Shown here piece after piece: positions 42,947 through 51,229 of a stretch of DNA of 63,259 bases; position 1 is the stretch's first letter, and every line of letters begins with the position of its first letter. The notes below the pieces were generated by a model. It did not search any database. It was not told the origin of the DNA and was given only the letters and a program-made list of their open reading frames with translations. The stretch lies in the NCBI RefSeq assembly GCF_003236295.1, contig NZ_POTW01000031.1:1-63259 (forward strand), written 5' to 3'. The DNA is from Jiangella anatolica (GTDB taxonomy: Bacteria; Actinomycetota; Actinomycetes; Jiangellales; Jiangellaceae). A program made the position numbers and the translations under genes.

Positions 42947-43699
42947 ATGAAGGTCCTGGTCATCGGCGGCGCCGGCATGGTCGGCAGCAACGTGGTCCCG
43001 CACCTGGCCCGGCGGCACACCGTCCGGGTGCTGGACCCGCGGCCGCTGGACCTGGACGGCGTGGAGTCGGTGACCGGCGACGCCCGCTCCCCCGGCGACG
43101 TCGCGGCCGCGCTGGAGGGGATCGACGGCGTCGTGCACATGGCCGCCGCGATCCCCCGGCTCGGCACCTACGAGCCGGTCGTCAACCACCTGGCGTTCGA
43201 GGTCAACGTGGCGTCGCCGCACCTGGCGATGTCGTTGGCCTCGACCGCCGGCGCGCGCTCGTTCGTGCACGTCAGCACGATGTCGGTGTTCGGCGACTAC
43301 GCGACCCGGCCGATCGACCCGGCCGGCGTGCCGGACTCCGCCGAGGTGTACGGGCTGACCAAGCGGCTGGGCGAGCAGGTCGTCGCCGCGCTGTCGTCGT
43401 CGCTGGGGCTGGCGGCCTGCTCGCTGCGGCTGATCTTCCCGACGCCGGACGCGGACTGGCCGCTGTGGCGCTCGCCGGAGGGCCACCCGCCGCGGGAGAT
43501 GACGATGCGCGACGGGTCCGGCCGGCAGATCCCGGCGCTGGCGGCGGCCGACCTCGCCGCGGCGATGGACCGAGCGCTGGAGTGGCCCGGGCCGTGGCGG
43601 CCGTTCACCGTCACCGCCGATGTGAGTGGCGTCTCCGTCGCCGCCGACGACACGCAGGCCGTCCTGGGCTGGCGTCCGCGGCAGGTGCTGGCAGACTGA
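42947..43699 (+). CDS. NAD-dependent epimerase/dehydratase family protein (extended SDR)
   Basis: 250 residues from ATG 42947 behind GGAGGGG. The Rossmann loop is VIGGAGMVGSNVVPHL. Catalytic Ser is in VHVSTMSVFGDY and the YxxxK pair in VYGLTKRLGEQ. It acts on a nucleotide sugar or free polyol with NAD(P). It is 28 bases after propeller 3 and 4 bases before thyX, so it is co-transcribed. Slightly shorter than most family members (about 300), with a reduced C-terminal substrate domain. Confidence 0.85.
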   Translation: MKVLVIGGAGMVGSNVVPHLARRHTVRVLDPRPLDLDGVESVTGDARSPGDVAAALEGIDGVVHMAAAIPRLGTYEPVVNHLAFEVNVASPHLAMSLASTAGARSFVHVSTMSVFGDYATRPIDPAGVPDSAEVYGLTKRLGEQVVAALSSSLGLAACSLRLIFPTPDADWPLWRSPEGHPPREMTMRDGSGRQIPALAAADLAAAMDRALEWPGPWRPFTVTADVSGVSVAADDTQAVLGWRPRQVLAD

Positions 43700-43703
43700 A
43701 CCC

Positions 43704-44489
43704 GTGCGCACCGTAGAGCCTGAAGTCCACCTCATCGCCCGGCCCGACTTCGACTACGACGAGGTCGCGGCCTACCTGAAAGAGGTCGGCGGCGAGAGCT
43801 GGCTGGAACGCGTCGACCGTGGTGAGCTCGACGACGCGCAGAACCTGGCCGAGTTCGCCGGCCGGATCTGCTACCGGTCGTGGGAGCCGGGCCTGAACCC
43901 GAACGTCTCCCGGATCCGCACCGACCAGGCCGAGTACCTGCGCAACATCCTGTCCAGCGCGCACGGCTCGGTCCTCGAACACGTCAACTTCTCCTTCGTG
44001 CTGCACAACGTCAGCCGGGTCGCCACCCACGAGCTGGTGCGGCACCGGGCCGGCGTCGCGATCTCGCAGGAGTCGCTGCGCTTCGTCCGCCTCGACGACA
44101 TCCCGTTCTGGTTCCCCGACTGGGCGCGCGAGGACCCCGAGCTGATGGAGCGGGCCGGCGACCTGCTGACGCAGCTGGAGGAGTTCCAGCACTGGATGGC
44201 CGGCCACTTCGGCCTCGACGAGGACGGCGTCAAGTTCGGCGAGAAGAAGCACAAGACGTCGTTCATGCGCCGGTTCGCGCCCGAGGGACTGGCCACCGGC
44301 CTGGTGTGGACGGCGAACGTGCGCACGCTGCGCCACGTCATCGAGAACCGCACCGCGCCGGGCGCGGAGGAAGAGATCCGGCTGATCCTCGGCAAGGTCG
44401 GCGCCCTCATGGTCGAGGAGGCGCCCGCCCTGTTCGGCGACTACACCGTCGAGGACGGCGTCTGGATCCCCGGCTGGCGCAAGGTCTGA
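43704..44489 (+). CDS. thyX: FAD-dependent thymidylate synthase (ThyX), divergent motif
   Basis: 261 residues from GTG 43704. Makes dTMP from dUMP with FAD and methylene-THF. The signature reads RHRAGVAISQESLRF, one residue longer than the classical RHRxxSxNExSxR form, a variant I recall from a separate ThyX branch. The C-terminal NVRTLRHVIENRTAPGAEEEIR block carries the nucleotide and FAD contacts. It is last in the propeller-epimerase operon. A paralogue acting as a C5 methylase on another pyrimidine nucleotide, as in nucleoside antibiotic pathways, is possible. Its 3' end overlaps the convergent amidohydrolase gene by 49 bases. Confidence 0.85.
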   Translation: MRTVEPEVHLIARPDFDYDEVAAYLKEVGGESWLERVDRGELDDAQNLAEFAGRICYRSWEPGLNPNVSRIRTDQAEYLRNILSSAHGSVLEHVNFSFVLHNVSRVATHELVRHRAGVAISQESLRFVRLDDIPFWFPDWAREDPELMERAGDLLTQLEEFQHWMAGHFGLDEDGVKFGEKKHKTSFMRRFAPEGLATGLVWTANVRTLRHVIENRTAPGAEEEIRLILGKVGALMVEEAPALFGDYTVEDGVWIPGWRKV

Positions 44490-45217
44490 GCGTCACCGAG
44501 GCCGAACAGCTCGGCGGCGTTGCGCCACATCACCAGCTCCTCCTCGACGGGGCTCAGCTCGGCCGCGCGGATGGCGCCGAGCGTCACCGCGGGGTGAATG
44601 AGGGTGGCGTCGCTGCCGAACATCAGCCGTTCCGGGCCGATCCGGTCCAGCACCCAGCGGATCCGGCCGGGCGCCGGCGTCGACCAGCAGGGCTCGAACC
44701 AGATCCGGTCGGACCGTCGCGCCGCCTCCGGCGCCAGCGGCCAGGACGGCCCGCCGAGGTGGGCGGCGACGACGCGAGCGCCGTCGACCCGGGCGACGAC
44801 GTCGGCGAGGTCGACGATCTCCTCGCCCCACGTGTGCACCAGCACCGGCAGGTCGTACGAGGCCAGCAGCGTCAGCGCGTCGGCCATCGCGGCCGAGCCG
44901 CCGGGTGAGCCCGCGTAGTGGGTGTGGATCTTCGCGCCCACGAACAGCCCTGTGGGCAGCAACGACGACAGCTGCGACGCGGCCAGGTCCAGGTCGCGCG
45001 GGTCGACGACGAGCAGGCCGCGCAGCCGTGGCTGAGCCTCCAGCACGGGCAGCAGCGCCGGGTTGCCGGTCAGCGGGTCGTAGACCACCGCCTCGACCGC
45101 CGACACGAGCTGGACGTCGATCCCGCACTCGTCCATCACCCGCAGGTTGACGGCCGCGTCGGCGACGTCGGTGTGGAAGAACCACGGCCCCCAGTGCCCG
45201 TGCACGTCGATGATCAC
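44441..45217 (-). CDS. Amidohydrolase (PF04909-type, metal-dependent), copy 1
   Basis: 258 residues from GTG 45217. TIM-barrel hydrolase or decarboxylase with metal motif HGH in IIDVHGHWG, later His in VHTWGEE and AAHLGG, and the terminal Asp in FGSDATLIHP. It is the active-looking member of a coupled pair: it overlaps the degenerate partner gene by GTGA. Related proteins hydrolyse lactones or decarboxylate aromatic acids; the substrate here is unknown. Confidence 0.83.
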   Translation of the reverse strand: MIIDVHGHWGPWFFHTDVADAAVNLRVMDECGIDVQLVSAVEAVVYDPLTGNPALLPVLEAQPRLRGLLVVDPRDLDLAASQLSSLLPTGLFVGAKIHTHYAGSPGGSAAMADALTLLASYDLPVLVHTWGEEIVDLADVVARVDGARVVAAHLGGPSWPLAPEAARRSDRIWFEPCWSTPAPGRIRWVLDRIGPERLMFGSDATLIHPAVTLGAIRAAELSPVEEELVMWRNAAELFGLGDAQTLRQPGIQTPSSTV

Positions 45218-45924
45218 GCCGTCACCCCCAGCAGCCGGTTCAGATTCCCGCCGGTGACGAGCGACCGCTCGGCGGCCGACAGGCCCGACCCGGCCAGCCG
45301 GTCCACGACGGCGGCGGCCTCGAACCAGCCCGGCCGGGCGCCGAACACCAGCCGCTCCACGCCCGCCGCCTCGGCCAGCAGCTCCCAGCCGTCGATGTCG
45401 CCGAGCAGCCGGGTCGACGCGTGGAAGCCGGGCTCGTCGCGGGCCAGCAGCACGAAGTCGCCCAGGTGGTAGAAGTGCGCGTCGACGAAGACGGCGGACG
45501 CGCCCAGGCCGGCCAGCGCCGGCCCCACGACCCGCACGTCGCCCTCCACGAGCAGCACCAGCCCGGCCTCGGCGGCCGAACGGGCCACCGCGCGCAGCCC
45601 TGGCGCCGTCGCCGGGACCTGCTGCCGCTCCGGCGCCAGCCGCACCGCGCGAACGCCCAGCGACGCCGCACGGGAGACCTCGGCGAGCGCCGTCAGCGGG
45701 TCGCGCAGGTCGACGCCGGCGACGGCCTGCCAGCCGTGCTCCGCCGCGACGGCGGCGCGCGCCTCGTCGTTGCCGCTCGGCGCGTCGAACAGCAGGGAAC
45801 GCAGCGACGTCACCAGCCCGCCGCCGATCCCGAGCTCCGGCAGTGCGCCCGCCAGCTCCACGCCGGACAGCCGGGTCCCGGTCACGATGTCGCGGCCGAC
45901 GAGGAGGTCGCAGTCGAGGATCAC
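45214..45924 (-). CDS. Amidohydrolase-like protein lacking metal ligands, copy 1 partner
   Basis: 236 residues from GTG 45924. It has the same overall pattern as the amidohydrolase next to it (VGAxPGWFE and SLVTGGNLNRLLG match the FGxD and NxxRLxG blocks), but the HxH is replaced by DCD (ILDCDLLVG) and the terminal metal Asp by Arg (FGARPG). It is probably a catalytically dead or altered partner, perhaps a heterodimer subunit. It overlaps its upstream DegT gene and its downstream HGH gene by four bases each. Confidence 0.7.
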   Translation of the reverse strand: MILDCDLLVGRDIVTGTRLSGVELAGALPELGIGGGLVTSLRSLLFDAPSGNDEARAAVAAEHGWQAVAGVDLRDPLTALAEVSRAASLGVRAVRLAPERQQVPATAPGLRAVARSAAEAGLVLLVEGDVRVVGPALAGLGASAVFVDAHFYHLGDFVLLARDEPGFHASTRLLGDIDGWELLAEAAGVERLVFGARPGWFEAAAVVDRLAGSGLSAAERSLVTGGNLNRLLGVTA

Positions 45925-47156
45925 GACGCCACCAGCGCGCCGTGCACCTTCGCCACTCCGGCGATGATGTCGTCGACGTCCGCGTCGGTGAAGTTCTCGT
46001 TCCACGGCACCACGACCAGCCGCCGGTACACGAGATCCTCGGCGACCGGGCAGAGGCCGTCGGGGTACTCGTGGCCGGCCAGCGGGTAGCCGGAGCGGCC
46101 GTAGGTGAGCGGCGTGCGCAGCACCGGCTCGGCGTACAGCGGCCGGGCCAGGTACCCCGCCAGCGCCGGCACACCTTCCGCCGTCAGCGCCGCGCCGTAC
46201 CGCCGCAGGCCGGCCTCGTCCAGGCCGTCGACCAGCAGCGGGTAGTACCAGTAGACGTGGTCGCCGTCGTCGGGCGGCAGGGTCAGGCCGGGCAGGCCGG
46301 CCACCTTCGCCGCGAACGCCGCCGCCGACGCCCGCCGCCGCTCCACCACCCCCGGCAGCTTGCCCAGCTGCGCCCGCGCGACCGCCCCGACCAGCTCCGT
46401 CATCCGGTAGTTGAGCGCGTAGTGCAGGTAGCCGCGCTCGCCGGTCTCGCGCGGCCAGCCCTTGTCGGCGAACCGGCGCATCCGTAGTGCGAGGTCCGGA
46501 TCGTCGGTGGTGACCAGGCCGCCGTCGCCGGCGGTGATGTGCTTGTACTGCTGCAGGCTGAAGCAGCCCAGCTGCCCCACCGTGCCAGCCAGCGGCCCGC
46601 CGGGACGAACGGGCGCGAGGTAGGCCTGCGCGCAGTCCTCGATCAGCACGATCCCGGCCCGGTCGGTCAGCTCGCGCAGCCGGGCCACCGGCGCCGGCTT
46701 GCCGAACAGGTGGACGGCGACGACGGCGCGGGTGCGCGGCCCGATCAGCGCGGCGACGGCGTCCGGGTCCAGGTTGCCGGTGACCGGGTCGACGTCGGCG
46801 AAGACCGGGATCGCGTTCTGCGCGAGGATCGGCGTCACCGTGCCCATGTCCGAGATCGGCGGGACGATGATCTCGTCGCCCGGCTCCGGGTCGACGGCGG
46901 CGACGGCGAGGTGGATCGCCGCGGTGCCGCTGCTGCAGGCCACCGCGTACCGGGTGCCGATGAGCGCGGCGAACTCCTCCGTCAGGGCCTTCACCTCGGT
47001 GCCCCAGACGCCGGAGAGCATGCCGCTGCGCAGCACCCGCAGGACGGCGTCCTCCTCCTCGGCGCCGATGGTGCGACCGGACGCGGTGAGCGGCGACGGC
47101 AGCGGCCGCCCCGGGTCGCGCACCGGTGTGCCCCCGTCGATGGCCAGCCTCTGCAC
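45921..47156 (-). CDS. DegT/DnrJ/EryC1/StrS aminotransferase, copy 1
   Basis: 411 residues from GTG 47156, preferred because GGAGG lies upstream, the family typically begins LAIDGGxPVR here, and the alternative ATG 47189 would place operator D on its ribosome site. PLP enzyme transferring an amino group to a keto sugar or keto-cyclitol. The lysine is in LQQYKHITAGDGG, ACSSGTAAIHLA binds phosphate, and EDCAQAY contains the PLP Asp. It opens a DegT-degenerate amidohydrolase-amidohydrolase operon. Confidence 0.87.
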   Translation of the reverse strand: MQRLAIDGGTPVRDPGRPLPSPLTASGRTIGAEEEDAVLRVLRSGMLSGVWGTEVKALTEEFAALIGTRYAVACSSGTAAIHLAVAAVDPEPGDEIIVPPISDMGTVTPILAQNAIPVFADVDPVTGNLDPDAVAALIGPRTRAVVAVHLFGKPAPVARLRELTDRAGIVLIEDCAQAYLAPVRPGGPLAGTVGQLGCFSLQQYKHITAGDGGLVTTDDPDLALRMRRFADKGWPRETGERGYLHYALNYRMTELVGAVARAQLGKLPGVVERRRASAAAFAAKVAGLPGLTLPPDDGDHVYWYYPLLVDGLDEAGLRRYGAALTAEGVPALAGYLARPLYAEPVLRTPLTYGRSGYPLAGHEYPDGLCPVAEDLVYRRLVVVPWNENFTDADVDDIIAGVAKVHGALVAS

Positions 47157-47194
47157 TGCCTCGCCCGCCTCCTGTCGATCGACACTCATCGTAT

Positions 47195-47206
47195 CGGCCT
47201 AGCCCG
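47195..47206. promoter_or_regulatory. CGG-N6-CCG site D between DegT copy 1 and the regulator
   Basis: CGGCCTAGCCCG fits CGGYCTNGNCCG. On the minus strand it is preceded by GCAATTTTT and followed by ATACG, resembling the GCAATTA and ATA flanks of sites A and B. It lies in the short gap between the DegT operon and the divergent wHTH regulator gene. Confidence 0.5.
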
Positions 47207-47236
47207 AAAAATTGCGGTGGTGGCTACAGTTGCCCC

Positions 47237-48463
47237 ATGGACACCTCGATCGGCGTGGTCGGCCCGCACGACCTGGTCGACAGCGTGGCGGCGATCTGCG
47301 AGGAGCAGGCCGGGGTGCGCGTGCACCGCTTCGACTACGACCACGAGACCCAGGCCACCGCGATGGTCACCACCCACGCGTCCGGTGTCGACGCGTGGCT
47401 CTTCACCGGCATCGTGCCCTACACGATCGCCCACGACGCGCTGACGCGCCCGGCGACGTTCGTCGACTACAGCGGCTCCACGCTGCTGGAGGCGCTGGTG
47501 CGGCTGCTGCGCGACGGCCACGACGTCACCCGGCTCTCGGTCGACACGCTCGACGCCGCGCAGGTGCAGGGCACGCTGCGCGACGCCGGGGTTCCGGTCG
47601 CCGACGTGCGGACGCTGCCCTACCGGCCCGGCGCGACTGCCGCGGACTTCGCCGCGTTCCACCGCCGGCACGCCGCCCGCCAGCCGGACACCGTCGCCGT
47701 CACCTGCCTGGCGTCGGTGCACGACGAGCTCAGCGGCGAGCTGCCGGTGTTCCGGCTGGCGCCGTCGCGGCAGTCGGTGCGGGCCGCGTTGCGCCAGCTG
47801 CTGCTGTCGGCCACCAGCCAGATCCAGGAGGACGCGCAGGTCGCGCTCGGGCTGGTCGAGGTCGAGCCGGCCACCGAACTGGGCGACCTCGCGCGCGAGG
47901 TGGGGCTGCTCGGCGGCTCGCTGTCGCGGTACTCCGAGACACTGTCGCTGATCGTGACGACCCGCGGGCCGCTGCACGACGCCTCCCGCGGCTTCACGGC
48001 ACTGCCGCTGCTGCACCGGCTCGGTCAGCGCCACGACGTCGTCCGCGTCGGGTTCGGCATCGGGCACAGCGGCGCCGAGGCCGAACGGCTGGCCCGCCGG
48101 GCGCTGACCCGGGCTCGCAGCCACGGTGCGGTCGCCGCCGTCGTGTCGTCGCGCAACGACGTCGACATCCTGCTGGAGGCGGTGGCGCCGGCCGAGGCGC
48201 CGGCGGCCGAGCAGAGCCGGGCCGTCGTCGCCAGCCGGGTCGGGCTGTCGATCGGCACGCTGGACCGGCTCCGCGAGATCACCACCGCCACCGCCGACCG
48301 CCCCCTCACCACCCGCGACGTCGCCGACGGACTCGGCGTGCAGCTGCGGACCGCACGCCGGATCCTGCAGCGGCTGGAGCTGGCCGGCTGCGCCGAACGC
48401 TCCGGCAGCCTGGAGTCGGGGACGATCGGGCGGCCGCTGACGCTGTACCGGATCACGCTCTGA
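47237..48463 (+). CDS. Putative transcriptional regulator with sensory N-terminus, cyclase-like middle and wHTH
   Basis: 408 residues from ATG 47237. The N-terminal third (about 1-170) has no motif I can name but recalls ligand-sensing Rossmann-like domains (GIVPYTIAHDALTRPATFVDYSG). The middle (about 250-325) has a FGIGHSGAEAERLARRALTRAR segment like the nucleotidyl-cyclase/GGDEF-related domains of PucR or PrpR-type regulators. The C-terminus (about 345-408) is a winged helix (LTTRDVADGLGVQLRTARRILQRLELAGCAER). It is flanked by operator site D and is the best candidate for the locus regulator. Convergent with the DapA-like gene by 11 bases. Confidence 0.6.
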   Translation: MDTSIGVVGPHDLVDSVAAICEEQAGVRVHRFDYDHETQATAMVTTHASGVDAWLFTGIVPYTIAHDALTRPATFVDYSGSTLLEALVRLLRDGHDVTRLSVDTLDAAQVQGTLRDAGVPVADVRTLPYRPGATAADFAAFHRRHAARQPDTVAVTCLASVHDELSGELPVFRLAPSRQSVRAALRQLLLSATSQIQEDAQVALGLVEVEPATELGDLAREVGLLGGSLSRYSETLSLIVTTRGPLHDASRGFTALPLLHRLGQRHDVVRVGFGIGHSGAEAERLARRALTRARSHGAVAAVVSSRNDVDILLEAVAPAEAPAAEQSRAVVASRVGLSIGTLDRLREITTATADRPLTTRDVADGLGVQLRTARRILQRLELAGCAERSGSLESGTIGRPLTLYRITL

Positions 48464-49490
48464 GCCAGCGGTCCAGCCGTTCGGCGATGAAGGTGTCGTC
48501 GCGCAGCTGGGGGTAGGCGGCCCAGATCCGGTCGATCTCGGCTTCTTGCCCGGGTGAGAGGACCTCGGCCTGGTCCAGGCACCACAGCCCGGCGAGCAGG
48601 CCTTGGCGGCGCAGCACTTCGTGGATGCCGGGCACGCAGCCGTGGAAGTGGTGGGCGGCGTCGAAGATGGCGGCGTTGGCGTCGGTGAGGACGGGGTTCA
48701 GCGCGAGCAGCTCCCGCAGCGCGGCGTCGTCGCCGGCCTTGGCCCGCCCGGCCGCCGCCAGCATCGCCACCGCGCCGCGCACCCACACCGCCCACTGCCC
48801 CAGCAGCCCACCGACGACCTCGATCCGTTCGCCGCCGGAGGTGTAGGTGGTGAGCAGGTCGGTGACGATGTGGTCGTCGTTGCCGGTGTAGAGGGCGACC
48901 TCCGTGGCGCGGCCGGACGCGGCGATGCCGTGCACGACCTCCAGCGTGGCGTAGCGGTCGAACGGCGCGACCTTGATCCCGGCCACCGACGGCTGTGCGG
49001 CCAGCCGGGCCCAGAACTCCCGGTTCAACGGACGGCCGCCGACGGCGGGCTGCAGGTAGAACCCGATCACCGGGATCACCTCACCCACCACGCGGGCCCG
49101 CTCGATCAGCTCATCCTCCGACGCGTCGCCGGTCCCGTACGGGGTCAGCAACGCCAGGTCATAGCCCAGGCCGCGGGCCAGTTCGGCCTCGGCGACCGCC
49201 TGCTCGGTCGGCCCCACGATGCCCGCGATGAGCACCGGCGCCTGCTCGGGGTACTCCCCCGCGGTCGCCGCGGCCAGCTCCAGCACCGGCGCCAGCAGCC
49301 CACGGCCGGGCTCGTGCACCGCGAACTGGGTCGTGTGCACCGCCACCGCCAGCCCGGTCGCGCCGGCCTCGACGTAATACCTGGACAGCGCCCGCTGCCG
49401 GGCCTCGTCGAGCTTGCGGTCCTCGTCCAGCGCCAGCGGGTGCGCCGGGATCACCCCACCGGCGTGGAACCGCTCCAGCGCGCTCGCCAT
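48453..49490 (-). CDS. DapA family aldolase, copy 2
   Basis: 345 residues. The TIM-barrel opening is FHAGGVIPAHPLALDEDRKLDEARQ, and AGIKVAPFDRYATLEVV contains the Lys expected to form the Schiff base. Longer than the usual 290-310 by a C-terminal helical extension (about 290-345). ATG 49490 overlaps the dehydrogenase stop as TGATG. It is not close to copy 1 (34298-35227), so this is not a recent tandem duplication. It probably cleaves or dehydrates a keto acid made by the neighbouring dehydrogenase. Confidence 0.82.
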   Translation of the reverse strand: MASALERFHAGGVIPAHPLALDEDRKLDEARQRALSRYYVEAGATGLAVAVHTTQFAVHEPGRGLLAPVLELAAATAGEYPEQAPVLIAGIVGPTEQAVAEAELARGLGYDLALLTPYGTGDASEDELIERARVVGEVIPVIGFYLQPAVGGRPLNREFWARLAAQPSVAGIKVAPFDRYATLEVVHGIAASGRATEVALYTGNDDHIVTDLLTTYTSGGERIEVVGGLLGQWAVWVRGAVAMLAAAGRAKAGDDAALRELLALNPVLTDANAAIFDAAHHFHGCVPGIHEVLRRQGLLAGLWCLDQAEVLSPGQEAEIDRIWAAYPQLRDDTFIAERLDRWLRA

Positions 49491-50512
49491 CAGAACTTCC
49501 CGTCGCGACGCTGGAACTTCGTCGGCTTGCCCAGCGTCGGCAACCCCGCACGCACCCACGCCGCGGTCGCCTCGACCAGCTCCGGCACCGTCACATCCGG
49601 ATACCCGAACAGGGCGTGGCAGCGCTGCGCGTTGCTCAACAGCGCCGTCGGCGCCTCCACCCCGGTGAACGACACCGGCTTGCCCAACGCCGCGGACAGG
49701 TCGCCGGCCAGCCGGCGCACCCCCAGCGTCTCCGGCCCGGTCAGGTTCAACACCAGCGGCGGCGCCGCCGCGTGCAGCAGCGCCCGCAGCGTCACCTCGT
49801 TCGCATACCCCTGCCACACCAGGTTCAGGCTGCCCATCGTCACGTCCACCGGCTCACCGGCCTCGATCGTCTGGGCCAGATCCAGCAACACCCCGTACCG
49901 CATCTCCACCGCATAGTTCAGCCGGATCAACGCCATCGCGGTGCCGTCGCGGCGCGACACCGCCTCCAGGATCCGCTCCCGGCCCAGGCACGACATCGCG
50001 TACTCACCGATCGGGCCCGGCTCGACCTCCTCGGTCGCGCCGCCGCTGCCGACCTCGACCAGCGGGTACACGTTCCCCGTCGACAAGGCGCTGATCCGGG
50101 CACCCTTGTAGCGGCGCGCCACCCGCCCCGGCAGGTACACGTTGGTCTCCCACGTGCCGGCCTGGTTGCCCTGCGTGCCGAACTTCGCCCCCACCAGATA
50201 CACCACATTCGCCGCGTCCGGCAGCCCCGCCAGCGCCTCATCATCGGTCACATCGGCCGCCACCACCTCAGCGCCCGTGGCCGCCATCGCCTCCCGCGAC
50301 CCCGCCCCGGTGTACCGCGACACTGCGAACACCCGGGCACCGGTCCCGGCCGCCTCGATCCCCCGCACCGCCAGCCGGACCAGGCTCACGCCCAACTTGC
50401 CGCTCGCCCCCACCACGACCAGGTCGCCGTCCAACCGGGCCAGGTCCTCCACCAACGCCGGCCGCGGCCGCGAAAGTCGCTCGTCGAGCTCGTCGATGCT
50501 GCGCACCCGCAC
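49490..50512 (-). CDS. NAD(P)-dependent oxidoreductase/epimerase (extended SDR)
   Basis: 340 residues. A 30-residue N-terminal helix precedes the Rossmann loop GASGKLGVSLVRLAV. VVYLVGAKFGTQGN and the STGNVY and EYAMSCLGRE blocks replace the classical SDR Tyr-x-x-x-Lys region; YxxxK is not evident (EYAMSCLGRE has Y with no Lys four on), so the chemistry is uncertain. GTG 50512 follows GATGGAGG. Site C lies 19 bases upstream. First gene of a two-gene unit with DapA copy 2. Confidence 0.78.
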   Translation of the reverse strand: MRVRSIDELDERLSRPRPALVEDLARLDGDLVVVGASGKLGVSLVRLAVRGIEAAGTGARVFAVSRYTGAGSREAMAATGAEVVAADVTDDEALAGLPDAANVVYLVGAKFGTQGNQAGTWETNVYLPGRVARRYKGARISALSTGNVYPLVEVGSGGATEEVEPGPIGEYAMSCLGRERILEAVSRRDGTAMALIRLNYAVEMRYGVLLDLAQTIEAGEPVDVTMGSLNLVWQGYANEVTLRALLHAAAPPLVLNLTGPETLGVRRLAGDLSAALGKPVSFTGVEAPTALLSNAQRCHALFGYPDVTVPELVEATAAWVRAGLPTLGKPTKFQRRDGKF

Positions 50513-50964
50513 CCTCCATCATCGTACTTACGGTCCAGACCGTATTTTGCGGAGCGTGCTGGTGTCAAGGTGAGAACTTGCACTCCAGGGGGTGGTTCCG
50601 GGGCCGTCGGCGGTGCTGCGCTTCTCGTTGGCCGGCCCCTGCTGCCCACTTTCCGGACCACGTTCGCATCTCACCGGCCAGCGGGTGCTCGCTTTGCGGT
50701 GTTTGCCGGAGTGTGGACGCTCATGATCATCAATGATCGGGTACATCACTACGCTTACCCGCGCGCCACCAGGCCTACATTCGTGGTGATGACGCCCAGC
50801 GAACGTCACAGCGACCCGGCCCAACAGCCGGCCGGAGAGGCCAGCGGACCCAACCACCCGTCAACCGGCGCCCGACAGACCGCCAGGAGAGAGGCCAGCG
50901 AGCCCGGACCGGCGCGAACACCACGCCCCAGCCCGGCCAACGAGCAGCGGGACGGCAACGGCAG
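50513..50964. other. 452-bp stretch without a convincing gene
   Basis: Holds operator C (50531-50542) and an AT-rich patch with CATGATCATCAATGATCGG (near 50724-50742). A Pro/Ser/Ala-rich 67-codon frame on the plus strand (50789-50992) looks like low-complexity drift. No RNA gene or coding frame is clear; codon-position GC bias looks weak. It could be a decayed gene. Confidence 0.6.
50531..50542. promoter_or_regulatory. CGG-N6-CCG site C before the dehydrogenase-DapA unit
   Basis: TACGGTCCAGACCGTA (50529-50544) has perfect 7-bp arms with a 2-base centre, the most symmetric copy of the family. On the minus strand GCAAAATACGG and CCGTAAGTAC flank it, close to site E's AATACCGG and CCGAAAGTAC. 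It lies 19-30 bases upstream of GTG 50512. Confidence 0.55.
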
Positions 50965-51102
50965 CTACTCAGCGGCCAGGCCGGCCCCGTAGACGATGGC
51001 GAACCCCACCGCGAAGCCCGCGGCCGAATGGTCGAAGATCAGGGCCAACACCAGCCCCAGTCCGAACGCGATCATGAATCTCTTCGCCAGCTTCTGACCC
51101 AT
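50965..51102 (-). CDS. 45-residue hypothetical membrane protein
   Basis: ATG 51102 with GGCAGGAG seven bases upstream and TAG at 50967-50965. The sequence begins MGQKLAKRFMIAFGLGLVLA and has two hydrophobic halves (about 10-22 and 28-42) around a DHSAAG turn, so it may form one or two membrane helices. Family unknown. It stands alone between two operons on the same strand. Confidence 0.6.
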   Translation of the reverse strand: MGQKLAKRFMIAFGLGLVLALIFDHSAAGFAVGFAIVYGAGLAAE

Positions 51103-51229
51103 CGCCACTCCTGCCAGTGGTGGGGACAACGCCGGTTCCATGATCAGTCAGGCGGCCCGGTTCCGCGCAAGCGAAAGTCTCACATTGAGGGACAGCGCTC
51201 TCGGTTTCGCCCCGATGTGTGCCGGTACG

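Noticed and set aside
50789-50992. 67-codon plus-strand frame rich in Pro, Ser, Ala and Arg
   Set aside because: Low-complexity translation, no ribosome site, and it overlaps the better-supported 45-residue gene on the other strand.
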